Assembly (NCBI GenBank): GCA_016839165.1
Contig: CP069300.1
Coordinates: 5,642,001 to 5,706,000, forward strand
Reading direction: 5' to 3'
DNA length: 64,000 nt
Source of the DNA: Bradyrhizobium sp. PSBB068
GTDB lineage: Bacteria > Pseudomonadota > Alphaproteobacteria > Rhizobiales > Xanthobacteraceae
Shown here: positions 26,296-35,295 of the stretch, in pieces
Numbering within the stretch: position 1 is the first letter of the stretch
Layout of the letters: every line of letters begins with the position of its first letter
Translations under genes and position numbers: made by a program
Notes under the pieces: generated by a model
Told to the model about the DNA's origin: nothing
Database searches by the model: none
What the model saw: only the letters and a program-made list of their open reading frames with translations

Positions 26296-27183
26296 ATGAG
26301 GACGATCGCAGCCGCGCTGTGCGCGCTTGCGCTGATCGCAACCGGTGCGCAGGCACAGACGCTGAAGGATTTCATGGCCACGGTCATGAAGAAATGGACC
26401 GCACCGTTCGAGCCGTACCAGCTGATCGACAACATCTACTATGTCGGCACCGACGGGATCGCGGTCTACGTCATCAAGACCTCGCAAGGCCTGATCCTGA
26501 TCGACACGGCGATGCAGCAATCGACCGGCATGATCAAGGACAACATCACGAAGCTCGGCTTCAAGGTCGCCGACATCAAGATCATCCTCAACAGCCACGC
26601 CCATCTCGATCACACCGGCGGCTTTGCCGAGATCAAGCAGGAGACCGGCGCGCAAATGATCGCCGGCGAGCGCGACAAGCCCCTGCTCGAGGGCGGCTAC
26701 TATCCGGGCGACGAGAGCAACGCCGATCTGGCCTTCACGCCCGTCAAGGTCGACCGCGCCGTGAAGGAAGGCGACAAGGTCACGCTCGGCGACACCACGC
26801 TGACCGCGCACGCCACGCCCGGCCATTCGCCGGGCTGCACCAGCTGGGAGATGACCGTGAAGGACGGCACCGAGAAGCGCGACGTGCTGTTCTTCTGCAG
26901 CGGAACCGTTGCCCTGAACCGGCTGGTCGGCCGTCCGACCTATCCCGGCATCGTCGACGACTACCGTTCGACCTTCGCCAAGGTCAAGGCGATGAAGGTC
27001 GACGTGCTGCTCGGGCCGCATCCGGAGGTCTACGACATGCAGGCCAAGCGCGCCGAGATGAAGGATGGCGCGCCGAACCCGTTCGTCAAGCCGGGCGAAA
27101 ACGCCACCTATGTGGCGGGGCTGGAGCAGGATTTCGACAAGCAGCTCGCCAAGCAGACCGCTGCGCTGCAGAAGGACAACTAG
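26296..27183 (+). CDS. Subclass B3 metallo-beta-lactamase, BJP-1-like
   Basis: 295 residues with a signal peptide (cleavage after GAQA, about residue 20), so periplasmic. Subclass B3 zinc ligands are all visible: H101, H103, D105 and H106 in SHAHLDHTGG, H177 in PGHSPG and H242 in LGPHPEVY; there is no zinc-ligand cysteine of B1/B2 type. The sequence closely follows what I remember of BJP-1 from Bradyrhizobium (KKWTAPFEP, then DNIYYVGTDGIAVYVIKTSQG). It would hydrolyse carbapenems and other beta-lactams. No mobility gene is near, so it looks like a resident chromosomal gene. GGGAGG precedes the ATG. Confidence 0.9.
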   Translation: MRTIAAALCALALIATGAQAQTLKDFMATVMKKWTAPFEPYQLIDNIYYVGTDGIAVYVIKTSQGLILIDTAMQQSTGMIKDNITKLGFKVADIKIILNSHAHLDHTGGFAEIKQETGAQMIAGERDKPLLEGGYYPGDESNADLAFTPVKVDRAVKEGDKVTLGDTTLTAHATPGHSPGCTSWEMTVKDGTEKRDVLFFCSGTVALNRLVGRPTYPGIVDDYRSTFAKVKAMKVDVLLGPHPEVYDMQAKRAEMKDGAPNPFVKPGENATYVAGLEQDFDKQLAKQTAALQKDN

Positions 27184-27202
27184 CGCTCAATTTTCAGCCG
27201 TT

Positions 27203-27269
27203 GCCGCGGCAACCATGGGTGCCGCGGCTTGACATCGTCGGGCAATCCATCGACAGGTGGATTGCCTTT
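27203..27269 (+). terminator. Two hairpins after the beta-lactamase gene
   Basis: First hairpin: GCCGCGGCA (27203-27211) with its complement at 27220-27228. Second: GGCAATCCA (27241-27249) with its complement at 27258-27266, followed by TTT and a T-rich stretch. The second has the shape of an intrinsic terminator. Confidence 0.55.
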
Positions 27270-27327
27270 CCGCTTTTGCCGCGCGCAATGACGGGAACGT
27301 AACAAGACACGAAATGGGAGCCGCCCG

Positions 27328-28956
27328 ATGTCGTCGCGCAAACCCGCCGCCAGCAAAGGCAAGACCGTCACCGTCAAGGACGCCACCTTCGGCCTGCTGC
27401 GCGCGTGGGGCATCAAGAAGGTTTTCGGCAATCCCGGTTCGACCGAGCTGCCTTTCCTGAGCGACTGGCCCGACGACATCGACTACGTGCTCGGCCTGCA
27501 GGAGGCTTCAGTGGTCGGCATGGCCGACGGCTATGCGCTGGCGACCCGCAATGCCGGCTTCGTCAATCTGCATTCGGCGGCCGGCGTCGGCAACGCGCTC
27601 GGCAACATCTACAACGCCTATCGTAACCAGACCCCGATGGTGATCACCGCCGGCCAGCAGGCGCGCTCGATCATGCCGTTGCAGGCGTTCCTCTACGCCG
27701 AGCGCGCCTCCGAATTCCCGCGGCCTTACGTGAAATTCGCGGTCGAACCGGCGCGCGCCGAGGACGTACCCGCCGCGATCGCGCGCGCCTATTATGTCGC
27801 GATGCAGCCGCCCTGCGGGCCGACCTTCGTCTCGGTCCCGATCGACGATTGGGCGCATGCGACGCAGCCGCTCGATGCGCGCCAGGTCAGCCGCGAGATC
27901 GGCCCGGATGCGGCCGCGATGCAGGCGCTGGCGGCCGCGCTCGGCGAGGCCAAGCGCCCTGCCCTCGTCGTCGGCCCCGCCGTCGATCGCGCCGAGGCGG
28001 TCGACCTCATGGTGAAGGTCGCCGAGAAGACCAAGGCTACGGTCTGGGCGAGCCCGTTCTCGGCGCGCTGCTCGTTCCCCGAACGGCATCCGCAATTTGC
28101 CGGCTTCCTTCACGCAGCGCCGGGCCAGCTCTCCGACGCGCTGCGCGAGCACGATCTTGTCGTCGTGGTCGGCGCGCCCGTCTTCACCTTCCACGTCGAG
28201 GGCCATGCCGCGATCTTCGACGGCGCGACCACGATCTTCCAGATCACCGACGATCCCGATGCCGCCGCGATGACCCCGACCGGCCACAGCATCGTCGCCA
28301 CCATGAAGCCGGCGCTGTCGGCGCTGCTCGAGTTGCTGCCCGAAACGAAGCGTGCGGCACCGGCCGGCCGCATCCTGCCACCAGCGCCCGCAGCCGGCGA
28401 CCCGATCCCCGCCGAATATGCGCTACACGCGCTCTCGGCGGCGATGGGGCCGCACGATGCGCTGGTCGAGGAGGTGCCGTCGCATCGCCCGCTGATGCAG
28501 AAGGCGATGCCGATGCGCGGCCAGGACAGTTTCTACACCATGGCGAGCGGCGGCCTTGGCTACAGCCTGCCAGCCGCGGTCGGCATGGCACTCGGCCGCA
28601 GCACGGGGCGCACGGTTTGCCTGATCGGCGACGGCTCGGCGATGTATTCGATCCAGGCGCTGTGGACTGCGGCGCAGCGCAAGCTGCCGCTGACGGTCGT
28701 GGTGATGAACAATTCCGGCTACGGCGCAATGCGCTCGTTCAGCCAGGTGATGCAGGTGCGCAATGTGCCGGGCCTCGACCTGCCCGGCATCGATTTCGTC
28801 AAGCTCGCCGAGGGCATGGGCTGCGACGCGGTGCGGGTGACGAAGTCGGCCGAACTCGCGGACGCCTACAAGCGTGGCTTGTCGGCAACCGGCGCCAGCC
28901 TGATCGAGGTGATGGTCGATTCCGCGGTGCCGCTGCTCTACACGCAGAAGGGCTGA
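27328..28956 (+). CDS. mdlC: Benzoylformate decarboxylase
   Basis: 542 residues, three-domain ThDP enzyme. It matches the benzoylformate decarboxylase subgroup: KKVFGNPGSTELPFL, the catalytic-site run NLHSAAGVGNALGNIYNA, and AGQQARSIMPLQAF. The ThDP motif GDGSAMYSIQ through MNNSGYGAM lies at about 434-465. It splits benzoylformate to benzaldehyde and CO2 in mandelate breakdown. No mandelate dehydrogenase or benzaldehyde dehydrogenase is adjacent, so the substrate might be another aromatic 2-oxo acid. It follows the beta-lactamase gene after two hairpins and is probably a separate unit. Confidence 0.83.
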   Translation: MSSRKPAASKGKTVTVKDATFGLLRAWGIKKVFGNPGSTELPFLSDWPDDIDYVLGLQEASVVGMADGYALATRNAGFVNLHSAAGVGNALGNIYNAYRNQTPMVITAGQQARSIMPLQAFLYAERASEFPRPYVKFAVEPARAEDVPAAIARAYYVAMQPPCGPTFVSVPIDDWAHATQPLDARQVSREIGPDAAAMQALAAALGEAKRPALVVGPAVDRAEAVDLMVKVAEKTKATVWASPFSARCSFPERHPQFAGFLHAAPGQLSDALREHDLVVVVGAPVFTFHVEGHAAIFDGATTIFQITDDPDAAAMTPTGHSIVATMKPALSALLELLPETKRAAPAGRILPPAPAAGDPIPAEYALHALSAAMGPHDALVEEVPSHRPLMQKAMPMRGQDSFYTMASGGLGYSLPAAVGMALGRSTGRTVCLIGDGSAMYSIQALWTAAQRKLPLTVVVMNNSGYGAMRSFSQVMQVRNVPGLDLPGIDFVKLAEGMGCDAVRVTKSAELADAYKRGLSATGASLIEVMVDSAVPLLYTQKG

Positions 28957-29007
28957 GCGGCAGACGCAATTTCTACGCTCTCGTCAGGAAGGCACCGGCG
29001 GAAGAGT

Positions 29008-29041
29008 TCCCTCCCCCTTGCAGGAGAGGGAGCCTGACCAG
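29008..29041. repeat. Fragment of the C-rich/G-rich foldback family
   Basis: A run of CCCTCCCCCTTGCAGGAGAGGG type, like one arm of the large repeat at 9830-9931. It lies between the convergent mdlC and SDR genes and may act as a transcription end for both. Confidence 0.4.
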
Positions 29042-29085
29042 GGTGCTCACCTCACGGCGACGGACTTGGGCACACGCGCCGCGAG

Positions 29086-29886
29086 TCACGTCCCGTAGCT
29101 CTCGCGCATCTTGGCCTGGATCTTGGCCATGCCGCCGATCCAGCGGTCGTAGTTCTCGGTCTTCTTGCGCATGTAGCCAAGCACCTGCGGGTGCGGCAGG
29201 ATCAGGAAGGTCTCCTGCTCGATACCCCTCAGCGCGTCCTGCGCGACCTGCTCCGCCGTGAGATCGCCGTCGCCGGATTGCGGGCCCTTCGGGATCGAGC
29301 GCAGCATGTTGGTGTCGACGCCCTGCGGGCAGAGGATCGAGACCTTGATGTTGTCGGCGCGGTGCGAGATCGCGAGGTTTTCGGCGAAGCCGACCGCGGC
29401 GTGCTTGGTGGTCGAGTAAGCGGGACTGCCGACCTGGGACAAGAGGCCCGCGGCCGAGATCGTGTTGAGAAAGTAGCCCTCGCCGCGCGCCTTCATGCGC
29501 GGCACCAGATGCCGCGCGGCATAGACATGCGCCATCACGTGGATCGCCCAGCTCCGCGACCACGGCTCGTCCGAGGTGCCGCCGGCATTCTTCGACAGCG
29601 GATCGAAGCCGCCGCCGATGCCGGCATTGGAGCAGAACAGCGCGATCGGGCCGAACATGCGCTCGGTCTCCTCGATCACATGCAGGACGTTCTTCTCCTG
29701 ACCGACGTCGCATTTGAAGGCGGCGCCGCCGACCGAGGCGGCGACCTTCTCGGCGGCCGCATGATCGAGATCGACCACCACGACCTTGGAGGCACCGGCG
29801 GCGTGGAACGCCTCGCACAGCGCCTTACCGATGCCATTGCCACCGCCGGTGACCACCACGACCTTACCTGCCACCTGCATGGCCAT
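29086..29886 (-). CDS. Short-chain dehydrogenase/reductase
   Basis: 266 residues, classical SDR. NAD(P) loop [13 protein letters not shown] at about 13-25, acidic VDLD after strand 2 (suggesting NAD over NADP), SNAGIGGG, and catalytic Ser and YxxxK in [19 protein letters not shown]. The C-terminus has [17 protein letters not shown], seen in SDRs from acyl-CoA or steroid gene clusters. It would oxidise or reduce a hydroxy/keto group in the cytosol. Stands alone on its strand, converging on mdlC. Confidence 0.87.
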   Translation of the reverse strand: MAMQVAGKVVVVTGGGNGIGKALCEAFHAAGASKVVVVDLDHAAAEKVAASVGGAAFKCDVGQEKNVLHVIEETERMFGPIALFCSNAGIGGGFDPLSKNAGGTSDEPWSRSWAIHVMAHVYAARHLVPRMKARGEGYFLNTISAAGLLSQVGSPAYSTTKHAAVGFAENLAISHRADNIKVSILCPQGVDTNMLRSIPKGPQSGDGDLTAEQVAQDALRGIEQETFLILPHPQVLGYMRKKTENYDRWIGGMAKIQAKMRESYGT

Positions 29887-29909
29887 CCTCCCGATATCTT
29901 GATTTCAGG

Positions 29910-29989
29910 GCATGATCCGGAAGCCGGTCTCATGCTCAACGAAGAGCGACCATGATAGCGCATCTTTTGCCGATGCATGATCTTTTCGA
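29910..29989. repeat. Two GCATGATC half-elements of the REP-like family
   Basis: gcatgatccggaa at 29910-29922 and gcatgatcttttcga at 29975-29989 match the two arm types of the repeat at 6456-6500, but here both point the same way, so this is not the same intact foldback. Lies in the gap between the SDR and hemolysin III genes; no gene seen there. Confidence 0.45.
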
Positions 29990-30018
29990 GAGGCCGGCCC
30001 GGCCTTCTGAAGTCCGCG

Positions 30019-30714
30019 CTAGCTCGCCAGCACCACGTCGAACACCGCCGTATAGTGGCAGGCGGCTCCGAGCAGCACGAAGCCGTGCCAGATCGCATTC
30101 TGGAAGCGCAGCCGCCGCCAGGAGTGGAAGATCACGCCGAGGCTGTAAAGAATGCCGCCCGCCAGCACGAAGCCGAGCGCCATCGCCGGCAGCGCCTTGA
30201 CGACGCGGTCGTAGAGCATGATGCCGCTCCAGCCCATCGCGAGATAGAGCCCGACCGAGAGCCGGTCGAAGCGGCCGGGATAACGCAGCTTGAGCCAGAT
30301 GCCGACGATCGCCACGCACCACACGCCGACCAGGAGCGCGATCGCAAAATAGCTGTCCTTCAATTCCACGATGAACGGCGTGTAGGTCGCGGCGATCAAC
30401 AGATAGATCGCGGAGTGATCGAAGCGCCGCAGCACCCATTTGGCGCGCGACACCGGCCAGAGATTATAGGTCGCCGACAGCGTCAGCATCGCGAGCAGGC
30501 CCGCGACATAGACCGACACCACGGCGACATCGAACGGGCCGGCATAGACCGCGGTCAGCACGATCAGCGCGGTGGCTGCAACCAGCCCGAAAGCGACGCC
30601 GACCAGATGAACGACGCCGTCGGCGATCAGCTCGGCCCGGTCGTAGTCCCACAGCGCGGTACCAGCCGCGTGGATCGAGGTCGAGGCGAGTTGCTTCAGG
30701 CGGAAGACCGTCAT
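30019..30714 (-). CDS. Hemolysin III / PAQR-family (YqfA-like) membrane protein
   Basis: 231 residues with seven predicted membrane helices. Conserved family residues: ADGVVHLVGVAFG in the first helix, FDHSAIYLLIAATYTPF in the middle, and WHGFVLLGAACHYTAVF at the end, supplying the histidines that bind metal in PAQR receptors. Bacterial members are linked to membrane-fluidity balance rather than to true hemolysis. AGGA eight bases before the ATG at 30714 sets the start. Confidence 0.85.
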   Translation of the reverse strand: MTVFRLKQLASTSIHAAGTALWDYDRAELIADGVVHLVGVAFGLVAATALIVLTAVYAGPFDVAVVSVYVAGLLAMLTLSATYNLWPVSRAKWVLRRFDHSAIYLLIAATYTPFIVELKDSYFAIALLVGVWCVAIVGIWLKLRYPGRFDRLSVGLYLAMGWSGIMLYDRVVKALPAMALGFVLAGGILYSLGVIFHSWRRLRFQNAIWHGFVLLGAACHYTAVFDVVLAS

Positions 30715-30890
30715 GCAGGCTTTCCTGTGGGCCGATGGATATGGGTAACGCGGGTGGCGTGATGCGTTCAATTCCCCTCGCCTGTAAAGGCGCCGGAAAT
30801 GTGAAGCTTGATTTTGGCCCGATAATCGCCACCTTGCGGGTGATCGCCCGCCCTTTTGGTCCCTCCTGCCGGGTTTGTCGTTAACCCTCC

Positions 30891-32354
30891 ATGCCCCCGA
30901 GTTTCTCTGATATCGTCGAGGAAGCCCGTCTCTCGGCGCGGGCGCTGCTCGACTATGGCGAGGGCTTGTTCAACCCGACGGTGCGGCTCGGCGTCACCGG
31001 CCTGTCGCGCGCCGGCAAGACCGTGTTCATCACTGCGCTGGTGCACGGCCTGACCCGCGGCGGCCGCTTCCCGGTATTCGAGGCCTATGCCTCGGGACGG
31101 ATCGCGCGCGCCTACCTCGCTCCGCAGCCCGACGATGCGGTGCCGCGCTTCGCCTATGAGAACCATGTCCGGACATTGGTCGAGGAACGGCTTTGGCCGA
31201 GCTCGACCACCGACATCTCCGAACTCCGGCTCGTGATCGAGTATCAGCGGCAAAATGGCGCGGACCGCACGCTCACCCTCGATATCGTCGATTATCCCGG
31301 CGAATGGCTGCTCGACCTGCCGCTGCTGAGCAAGAGCTACGAGCAATGGTCGGCGGAAAGCCTTGCGTTGTCGCGCGAGCCGCTGCGCGCGAAACTCGCG
31401 GCGCCCTGGCACGCCCATCTGGCCACGCTGAAGCCCGAAGCGAGAGAGGACGAGCAGGCCGCGCTCACCGAGGCGCGCCTGTTCACCGATTATCTTCGCG
31501 CCTGCCGCGACGAGCGTTTCGCGATGAGCCTGCTGCCGCCGGGCCGCTTCCTGATGCCGGGCAATCTCGCCGACACGCCGGCGCTGACCTTCGCGCCGCT
31601 CGACGTGCCCATGGACGGCAGCGCGCCCGATCACTCGCTATGGGCGATGATGCGGCGACGATACGAGGCCTACAAGGACGTCGTGGTGCGGCCGTTCTTC
31701 CGCGACCATTTCGCGCGGCTCGATCGCCAGATCGTGCTCGCCGATGCGCTCGCCGCGTTCAATGCCGGCCCCGAGGCCTTGCACGACCTCGAGGCTGCGC
31801 TCGCCGGCATCCTCGACTGCTTCCGGATCGGCCGCAGCACGATCCTGAGCGCGCTGTTCCGGCCGCGCATCGACCGCATCCTGTTCGCGGCGACCAAGGC
31901 CGACCACCTGCACCACCAGAGCCACGACCGGCTCGAAGCCGTGCTGCGGCGGATCGTGGCCAGGGCCGCCGCGCGCGCCGAATATGCCGGCGCCGAAATC
32001 GACGTCGTCGCGCTCGCCGCGGTGCGCGCCACCCGCGAGGCGCAGGTCCAGCGCGGCCGGGACAGACTGCCGTCGATCCTCGGCACGCCGGCACCGGGCG
32101 AGGTCGCCAACGGCGAGACGCTGGATGGCGAGACCGAGGTCGCGACCTTTCCGGGCGACCTGCCCGACAATCCGGAGGAGCTGTTCAATGGAGGATTCCG
32201 CGGCCTCTCCAGCTCGGGCGCCGAGGCGGCCGATTATCGTTTCCTGCGCTTCCGGCCGCCGAAGCTGGAACGAAACGGCGATGCGGAGCCGGCGCTGCCT
32301 CACATCCGCCTTGACCGCGCCCTCCAGTTCCTGATCGGAGACAAACTGCAATGA
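30891..32354 (+). CDS. YcjX-family (DUF463) GTPase-like protein
   Basis: 487 residues. The P-loop GLSRAGKTVFITALVHG lies at about residues 38-54, and TLDIVDYPGEWLLDLPL supplies a switch-type aspartate; TKADHLH looks like the base-recognition motif. In E. coli ycjX lies beside ycjF in the phage-shock regulon and is tied to envelope stress. Here too it is followed by a YcjF-like membrane gene, and the two overlap by four bases (ATGA), so they are translated together. It probably cycles between nucleotide states at the membrane. Confidence 0.87.
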   Translation: MPPSFSDIVEEARLSARALLDYGEGLFNPTVRLGVTGLSRAGKTVFITALVHGLTRGGRFPVFEAYASGRIARAYLAPQPDDAVPRFAYENHVRTLVEERLWPSSTTDISELRLVIEYQRQNGADRTLTLDIVDYPGEWLLDLPLLSKSYEQWSAESLALSREPLRAKLAAPWHAHLATLKPEAREDEQAALTEARLFTDYLRACRDERFAMSLLPPGRFLMPGNLADTPALTFAPLDVPMDGSAPDHSLWAMMRRRYEAYKDVVVRPFFRDHFARLDRQIVLADALAAFNAGPEALHDLEAALAGILDCFRIGRSTILSALFRPRIDRILFAATKADHLHHQSHDRLEAVLRRIVARAAARAEYAGAEIDVVALAAVRATREAQVQRGRDRLPSILGTPAPGEVANGETLDGETEVATFPGDLPDNPEELFNGGFRGLSSSGAEAADYRFLRFRPPKLERNGDAEPALPHIRLDRALQFLIGDKLQ

Positions 32355-33382
32355 ACGAGAAGACGCCCCCGCGGCGGCCGGCGACGTTCAAGCTCGACGA
32401 TCCCGGCGTGGTCGTGATGGATCCGGAGGATAGCGGCCGTCTCACGCGCGGCACGATCCAGATCGTGCCCGAGGCTGAGCCGGCACAGCTGCCGGTGCCG
32501 GCAGATACGCCGCTGCTGCCCGCGCGCCGCGGCTTCCGCTGGGGCACGCTGTTCTGGAGCGCGGTCGCGGGCCTCGTCGTGCTCGGCAGCGGGCTTGGCG
32601 TCCTCAACCTGATCGAGGATCTGTTCGCGCGCAACGAAGGCCTCGGCTTCCTCGGGCTGGCGCTCGCCGTGGTCGCTGCGGTGGCGCTGGCGGTCGTCAC
32701 CATGCGCGAGCTGGTCGGCCTGGCGCGGCTTGCGACCATCGAGAAGCTGCATCTGCGCGCCGCCGAGGTGCTGATCAGCGACGACCGCGCCGCGAGCCGG
32801 GCCGTCGTCGCCGACCTGCTCAAACTCGCGCACCACACCCCGCAACTCGCCCGCGCGCGCAGCGCGCTGCAGAGCCACACCGATGATATCATCGACGGTG
32901 CCGACATGATCCGCCTCGCCGAGCGCGAATTGATGACGCCGCTCGACGAGGAGGCGCGGCGGCTGGTGTCGTCGGCGGCGCAGCGCGTCTCTGTCGTCAC
33001 CGCGGTCAGCCCGCGCGCGCTGTTCGACGTGCTGTTCGTGTTCGTGGCGAGCTTGCGGATGATCCGGCAGCTGGCGCGGCTCTATGGCGGCCGGCCCGGC
33101 GCGCTCGGCATGATCCGCCTGCTGCGCCACGTGATCGCGCATCTCGCGATCACCGGCGGCATGGCCGCGAGCGACAGCCTGATCCAGCAGATGCTCGGCC
33201 ACGGCATCGCGGCAAAACTCTCGCAGCGGCTCGGCGAAGGCATGCTCAACGGCCTGTTGACCGCCCGCCTCGGCCTCGCCGCGATCGACGTCACCCGCCC
33301 GCTTCCCTTCAACGCTTTGCCCCGCCCCGCGCTGACCGATCTGGCGAAGGATTTGATCCGCAAGCGCGACGAAGAGGAATAG
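32351..33382 (+). CDS. YcjF-like (TIGR01620/DUF697) membrane protein
   Basis: 343 residues. A proline-rich cytosolic start is followed by two membrane helices (about 62-84 and 98-118) and a helical DUF697-like domain with RELMTPLDEEARRLVSSAAQRVSVVTAVSPRALFD in its middle, then RLGLAAIDVTRPLPF near the end. These features match the partner protein of YcjX. Its start overlaps the ycjX stop by four bases. A 9-bp hairpin lies 40 bases past its stop. Confidence 0.83.
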   Translation: MNEKTPPRRPATFKLDDPGVVVMDPEDSGRLTRGTIQIVPEAEPAQLPVPADTPLLPARRGFRWGTLFWSAVAGLVVLGSGLGVLNLIEDLFARNEGLGFLGLALAVVAAVALAVVTMRELVGLARLATIEKLHLRAAEVLISDDRAASRAVVADLLKLAHHTPQLARARSALQSHTDDIIDGADMIRLAERELMTPLDEEARRLVSSAAQRVSVVTAVSPRALFDVLFVFVASLRMIRQLARLYGGRPGALGMIRLLRHVIAHLAITGGMAASDSLIQQMLGHGIAAKLSQRLGEGMLNGLLTARLGLAAIDVTRPLPFNALPRPALTDLAKDLIRKRDEEE

Positions 33383-33422
33383 CGCTTCGTCGTTTCGACG
33401 CGGAACGGCGCCCATCGCTGCG

Positions 33423-33569
33423 CCCTCTCCCTTGTGGGAGAGGGCAGCTCAGGCAGCCGTCAAAGGCTCGCTTGGGTGAGGGGTATCCATCCTTACACAC
33501 CGCGCCTGCGGAGAGGGGCCCCTCATCCGGCAGCCTTTGGCTGCCACCTTCTCCCACAAGGGGAGAAGG
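33423..33569. repeat. Compound foldback repeat that reaches into the glycosyltransferase gene
   Basis: Two hairpins: CCCTCTCCC (33423-33431) with its complement at 33436-33444, and CCTTCTCCC (33547-33555) with its complement at 33561-33569. The outer parts are related to each other. The right part contains the stop codon and last codons of the glycosyltransferase gene on the minus strand. It also serves as the end of the YcjX/YcjF-like unit. Confidence 0.65.
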
Positions 33570-35181
33570 TGATCTCGCAAGGCTCTGAGAGCATCGCCAG
33601 CACGCGCCAGCGGAAGAATGTGGTGTCCGGCGGCGGCGACAGATCGGGCGTCCAGCCTGAGATCTTCTCCAGCGCGTAGGTGTCCATCACCATGCCGCGC
33701 CAGCTTCGCGTCACGCGCTCCAGCGGCTGACGCACCGCAGTGGTTTCATTCCACAGCGGCAGATTGTTCTCGGGTTCGCGCCCGACGTAGATGCCTGTGT
33801 GATCGCGGATCTTGTCCATGCCGGGATCGGCAAAGCCCTGGAAGCGGCCGCGCTCGTTGATCTCGACCACCGGCACCCGACCGCGCAGCATCCACCTCAG
33901 CATCGCATAGGTGCGGTAGTCCGTGGTCGCGACCCAGGTCGCGCCGGTCGCCTCAACCTGCGCCAGGGTATGCGCGGCCACCGCGTCGTAGCCTGCCTCG
34001 GTGCCGATCGGATCGGTAGGGCCGATCAGATTCCACGGCGCGAACATGTAATACAGGAACACGCAGACGACGAAGGCGATGCCTGTCGAGATCGCGGTCC
34101 GAGCCCAATAGATCGTCGATTTGGCGAGACCGGTCGACCAGCCCTCGAACGGCATCCGCGTCAGATTGATGGCGACCGCAGCAAAGCCGGCCGGCCACAA
34201 GAACATCGGCCAGGTGTCGCCGACCCGCAAGGTCAGCGACTTCCAGAGGAAATAGACGAGCGGCACCAGCACCGCCGTCGCCAGCAGGATCGCCACCGGC
34301 TCGCGCTTGCGATAGCCGCGCCAGGCCGTCAGCCCTGTTGCGAACAGCGTCACCGGCAGCAGCACGAAACCGACCAGGCCGAACTGCATGCCGATGAATT
34401 CGCCGAGGGTGCGCAGCGTCAGATCGCGTTCGACGGTGGCGCGCACCGCCTGGAAGCGAAACGAGGCCCAGTCATGCTCCGCATTCCAGATCAGCACCGG
34501 CGAGAACACGACGATCGCGATCAGCGCGGCGAGGTAGGGATACGGGCTGCGCAGCCAGCGCCAGCGCCAGTCCGGCACCAGCGCAAAGGCGAGCACCGCC
34601 GGCGCGAACATGATCGCGGTGAATTTCGACAGCAGCGCAAGCCCTGCGAACAGCCCGGCGGCGAGCCACCAGCGCCCATCATGGCTCTGCGCGAGCCGCA
34701 CCAGCGACCACAGCATCGCCACCGAGAACGGGATCAGCGCCGTGTCGGGCGCCACCTTGGCCATCAACAACCCGTAGTAGAGTGCGGCTTCCGGCAGCAG
34801 CAACGCCAGCATAACCGCGCGGACATTGTTTGACGTGACGCGACGGACGATGTCGGCGAGCAGCAGCTGGGTCACCAGCATCGCCACAATGCCACCGAGG
34901 CGGACGCCGAGATTGGTGTCGCCGAGAACAGCGGTGCCGAAGCGGATGAACCAGGCGACCATCGGCGGATGGTCGAGGAACGACAGCACGTTTTCCTTCG
35001 ACCAGGTCCAGTAATAGGCCTCGTCGGTGCGCAAATCGAGCGCATGGGCATAGACCAGCCGCATCGCGGTCATGGCAACGATCGCGGCGATGACGCCCCG
35101 CCAATCCGGCGCCCGCGAACGGGCCGGCTTAACGCTGATGCTACCGGCTCCGGGTTTAGGTTCGGCTTGGGCTATCGTCAC
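33523..35181 (-). CDS. ArnT-like (GT39/GT83) membrane glycosyltransferase
   Basis: About 552 residues from a GTG at 35181; longer starts reach 35241 and the true start is uncertain since no ribosome site is clear. The first luminal loop has the family's acidic motif (TDEAYYWTWS) followed by FLDHPPMVAWFIRFG, and about eleven to twelve membrane helices follow. It transfers a sugar from a polyprenyl-phosphate carrier to an envelope lipid or protein at the periplasmic face. The last 14 or so residues (FSPCGRRWQPKAAG) are encoded by a dispersed repeat, so the natural C-terminus has been replaced or extended. Confidence 0.8.
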   Translation of the reverse strand: MTIAQAEPKPGAGSISVKPARSRAPDWRGVIAAIVAMTAMRLVYAHALDLRTDEAYYWTWSKENVLSFLDHPPMVAWFIRFGTAVLGDTNLGVRLGGIVAMLVTQLLLADIVRRVTSNNVRAVMLALLLPEAALYYGLLMAKVAPDTALIPFSVAMLWSLVRLAQSHDGRWWLAAGLFAGLALLSKFTAIMFAPAVLAFALVPDWRWRWLRSPYPYLAALIAIVVFSPVLIWNAEHDWASFRFQAVRATVERDLTLRTLGEFIGMQFGLVGFVLLPVTLFATGLTAWRGYRKREPVAILLATAVLVPLVYFLWKSLTLRVGDTWPMFLWPAGFAAVAINLTRMPFEGWSTGLAKSTIYWARTAISTGIAFVVCVFLYYMFAPWNLIGPTDPIGTEAGYDAVAAHTLAQVEATGATWVATTDYRTYAMLRWMLRGRVPVVEINERGRFQGFADPGMDKIRDHTGIYVGREPENNLPLWNETTAVRQPLERVTRSWRGMVMDTYALEKISGWTPDLSPPPDTTFFRWRVLAMLSEPCEITFSPCGRRWQPKAAG

Positions 35182-35295
35182 GGCGGCTTTTTGTTCGACT
35201 CTTAACGGAGTGTCAACGCACCTCCGGCTGCCGCGGCCCAACCGGCCCGCGGTGGTGGTGTTCAGCGCGGGAATTAAACATTAGACTTGCAGATC

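Noticed and set aside
27849..29261. A 470-codon plus-strand frame overlapping mdlC and the SDR gene
   Set aside because: Arginine-rich out-of-frame reading of mdlC that continues antisense into the SDR gene.
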